Assembly (NCBI GenBank): GCA_963703085.1
Contig: OY969789.1
Coordinates: forward strand, 620,001-684,000
Length of the DNA stretch: 64,000 nucleotides
Direction: 5' to 3'
Source of the DNA: DATAEG01 sp963703085
Lineage (GTDB): Bacteria; Actinomycetota; Actinomycetes; Mycobacteriales; Jatrophihabitantaceae
Below, piece by piece: positions 62,916 to 64,000 of this stretch. A program made the position numbers and the translations under genes. The notes beneath the pieces are model-generated. The model was not told the origin of the DNA, ran no database searches, and was given only the letters and a program-made list of their open reading frames with translations. The number at the start of each line of letters is the position of its first letter. The stretch's first letter is position 1.

Positions 62916-63575
62916 TCAGCTGCTGGGGTACTCGAACTGCGGCGACTCCGTGCGGGTCCGCTTGATCTCGAAGAAGTACGGATACGCCGAGAGGGTCTTG
63001 GCCGCGTCCCACAACCGGCCGGCCTCCTCGCCGCCGGGGATCCGGGTGATGACGGGGCCGAAGAACGAGTGGCCACTGACCCGGATGACCGGCGTGCCGA
63101 CCTCCATGCCCACCGGGTCCATGCCCTCGTGGTGACTGGCCCGCAGCGCCTCGTCGTACTCCGTCGAGTCCGCCGCGTCGGCGAGGTCGGCCGGCAGACC
63201 GACCGATTCGAGCGCCTCGACGATGACCTCGCGGTCGTACTCGCGGTCCTGCTCGAAGTGCCGTGTACCCAGTGCGGTGTACAGGTCGAACAACACCTCC
63301 GGTCCGGCCTTCTGCGCGGCGGCGATGCACACCCGGACCGGTCCCCAGCCGCGCTCGAGCAGCTCCTTGTAGTCGTCGGAGAGCTCCGCCCTGCCTTCGT
63401 TGAGCACCGACAGGGACATCACGTGCCATTGCACCGCGACGCGGCGCACCTTCGTCACCTCGACGATCCACCGCGAAGTGACCCAGGCGAACGGGCACAA
63501 CGGGTCGAACCAGAAGTCAGCGTTCTCGATGTCGGCAATGCTGCCGGTGGCCGAATCAGCGGCGGAATCGTGCAT
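62916..63575 (-). CDS. DsbA-fold protein, mycothiol-dependent nitroreductase (Rv2466c) family
   Basis: 219 residues from the ATG at 63575 (an ATG at 63596 is an alternative). The family block ADFWFDPLCPFAWVTSRW carries the redox motif as Cys27-Pro-Phe-Ala30, so the resolving cysteine of CPxC is missing. Downstream, HVMSLSVLNEGR, WGPVRVCIAA, SHHEGMDPVGMEVGTPVIRV and EIKRTRTESPQFEYP match Rv2466c-type proteins, which use mycothiol. A monothiol mechanism is implied. Divergent from pepN. Confidence 0.88.
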   Translation of the reverse strand: MHDSAADSATGSIADIENADFWFDPLCPFAWVTSRWIVEVTKVRRVAVQWHVMSLSVLNEGRAELSDDYKELLERGWGPVRVCIAAAQKAGPEVLFDLYTALGTRHFEQDREYDREVIVEALESVGLPADLADAADSTEYDEALRASHHEGMDPVGMEVGTPVIRVSGHSFFGPVITRIPGGEEAGRLWDAAKTLSAYPYFFEIKRTRTESPQFEYPSS

Positions 63576-63659
63576 GACACCGAGAGTAGTCACCATGGCA
63601 GACTCATCGGCAGCAGGCTCGTCTCTCGGGCCATCCACCTTGAGGAGTGAACGCCTACC

Positions 63660-64000
63660 GTGTCCGTGCCGAACCTGACTCGCGACGATGCGAGGGTCCG
63701 CGCCGATCTGCTGACCATCGACAACTACGAGATCTACCTGGACCTCACCAGCCCCGACGGTGCGCCCTCGGAGCGCACCTTCCGATCCCGCAGCAAGATC
63801 ACCTTCGCCGCGCGTTCGCCGGGCACGTCGACCTTCGTCGATCTGGTCGCCGACTCCATCCAGGAGGCAACGCTGAACGGCCGGCCGGTGGACGTCTCGG
63901 GCTACGAGCCGGAGAACGGCATCGTGCTGACCGATCTGCAGGCACAGAACGAGCTGGTCATCGACGCGCAGTGCCTCTACACCAACACCGGTGAGGGCCT
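63660..64000 (+). CDS. pepN: Aminopeptidase N, N-terminal fragment
   Basis: The gene starts at the GTG at 63660 behind GAGGAG (63642-63647) and continues past the right edge. The visible part is the N-terminal beta-domain: LTRDDARVRADLLTIDNYEI, YLDLTSPDGAPSERTFRS and CLYTNTGEG. The zinc motif HExxH lies outside the window. Assignment to the M1 aminopeptidase PepN rests on this N-terminal pattern and on the usual actinobacterial neighbourhood with the DsbA-family and rpiB genes. Confidence 0.88.
   Translation, partial: MSVPNLTRDDARVRADLLTIDNYEIYLDLTSPDGAPSERTFRSRSKITFAARSPGTSTFVDLVADSIQEATLNGRPVDVSGYEPENGIVLTDLQAQNELVIDAQCLYTNTGEG

Overview
The window comes from a high-GC, mycothiol-using actinobacterium, probably near Frankineae, Jatrophihabitantales or Nakamurellales. 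The evidence is GC-rich third codon positions, many GTG starts, an S-(hydroxymethyl)mycothiol dehydrogenase, an Rv2466c-like DsbA protein, paired clpP1/clpP2, DUF4233, a REP13E12-like DUF222/HNH relic, and an actinobacterial sulfur leader peptide. Species is an inference and cannot be fixed from sequence reading alone.

Two conserved chromosomal blocks frame the window. The left block runs on the minus strand: valS-folC-DUF4233-ndk, then an inserted secreted alpha-amylase, then mreB-mreC-mreD-mrdA-rodA, and further on a TIGR03960 radical SAM gene (1.5-21.5 kb). The right block is tig-clpP1-clpP2-clpX, tRNA-Pro, tRNA-Gly, a SpoIIE-type phosphatase, rpiB, a CtaG-like gene, a DsbA-family gene and the start of pepN (55.3-64 kb). 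In Streptomyces these blocks are joined at valS/clpX. Here about 34 kb of accessory genes lies between them.

Left end (0-8.5 kb): a truncated WYL-type regulator, an alpha/beta hydrolase, GrpB, the radical SAM protein, an ECF sigma factor overlapping a triple-VOC protein that carries a sigma-partner-like N-terminal tail, a formaldehyde detoxification pair (MscR and an MBL hydrolase), a PIG-L deacetylase and a PGPGW membrane protein.

Middle (21.5-55.3 kb): a two-component system whose response regulator is broken by one inserted base, followed by a DUF4097 protein; a methyltransferase running into a decayed DUF222/HNH gene; a nine-gene overlapping assimilatory sulfate operon (sirA, zinc-ribbon protein, cysH, cysD, cysN, a sulfonate/sulfate-type ABC importer and a CbiX/SirB chelatase) preceded by a 28-residue leader peptide and by cysG; a form II CoxL-like molybdenum hydroxylase (L, S, M); a self-contained HTH repressor/MFS pair with a visible operator; GNAT; dinB with a LexA box; an orphan kinase-like protein; a BtuF-like protein; a TetR regulator with two SDRs; a RecQ-phosphoribosyltransferase fusion; and two ATPase/permease pairs in one operon.

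Odd structures include a tandem duplication of the amylase 3' end with strong hairpins, a nested palindrome at 911-956, a 70-bp-period repeat at 26664-26794, alternative hairpins between cysH and cysD, and an ACCGGC hexamer array beside a gene relic near 46 kb.
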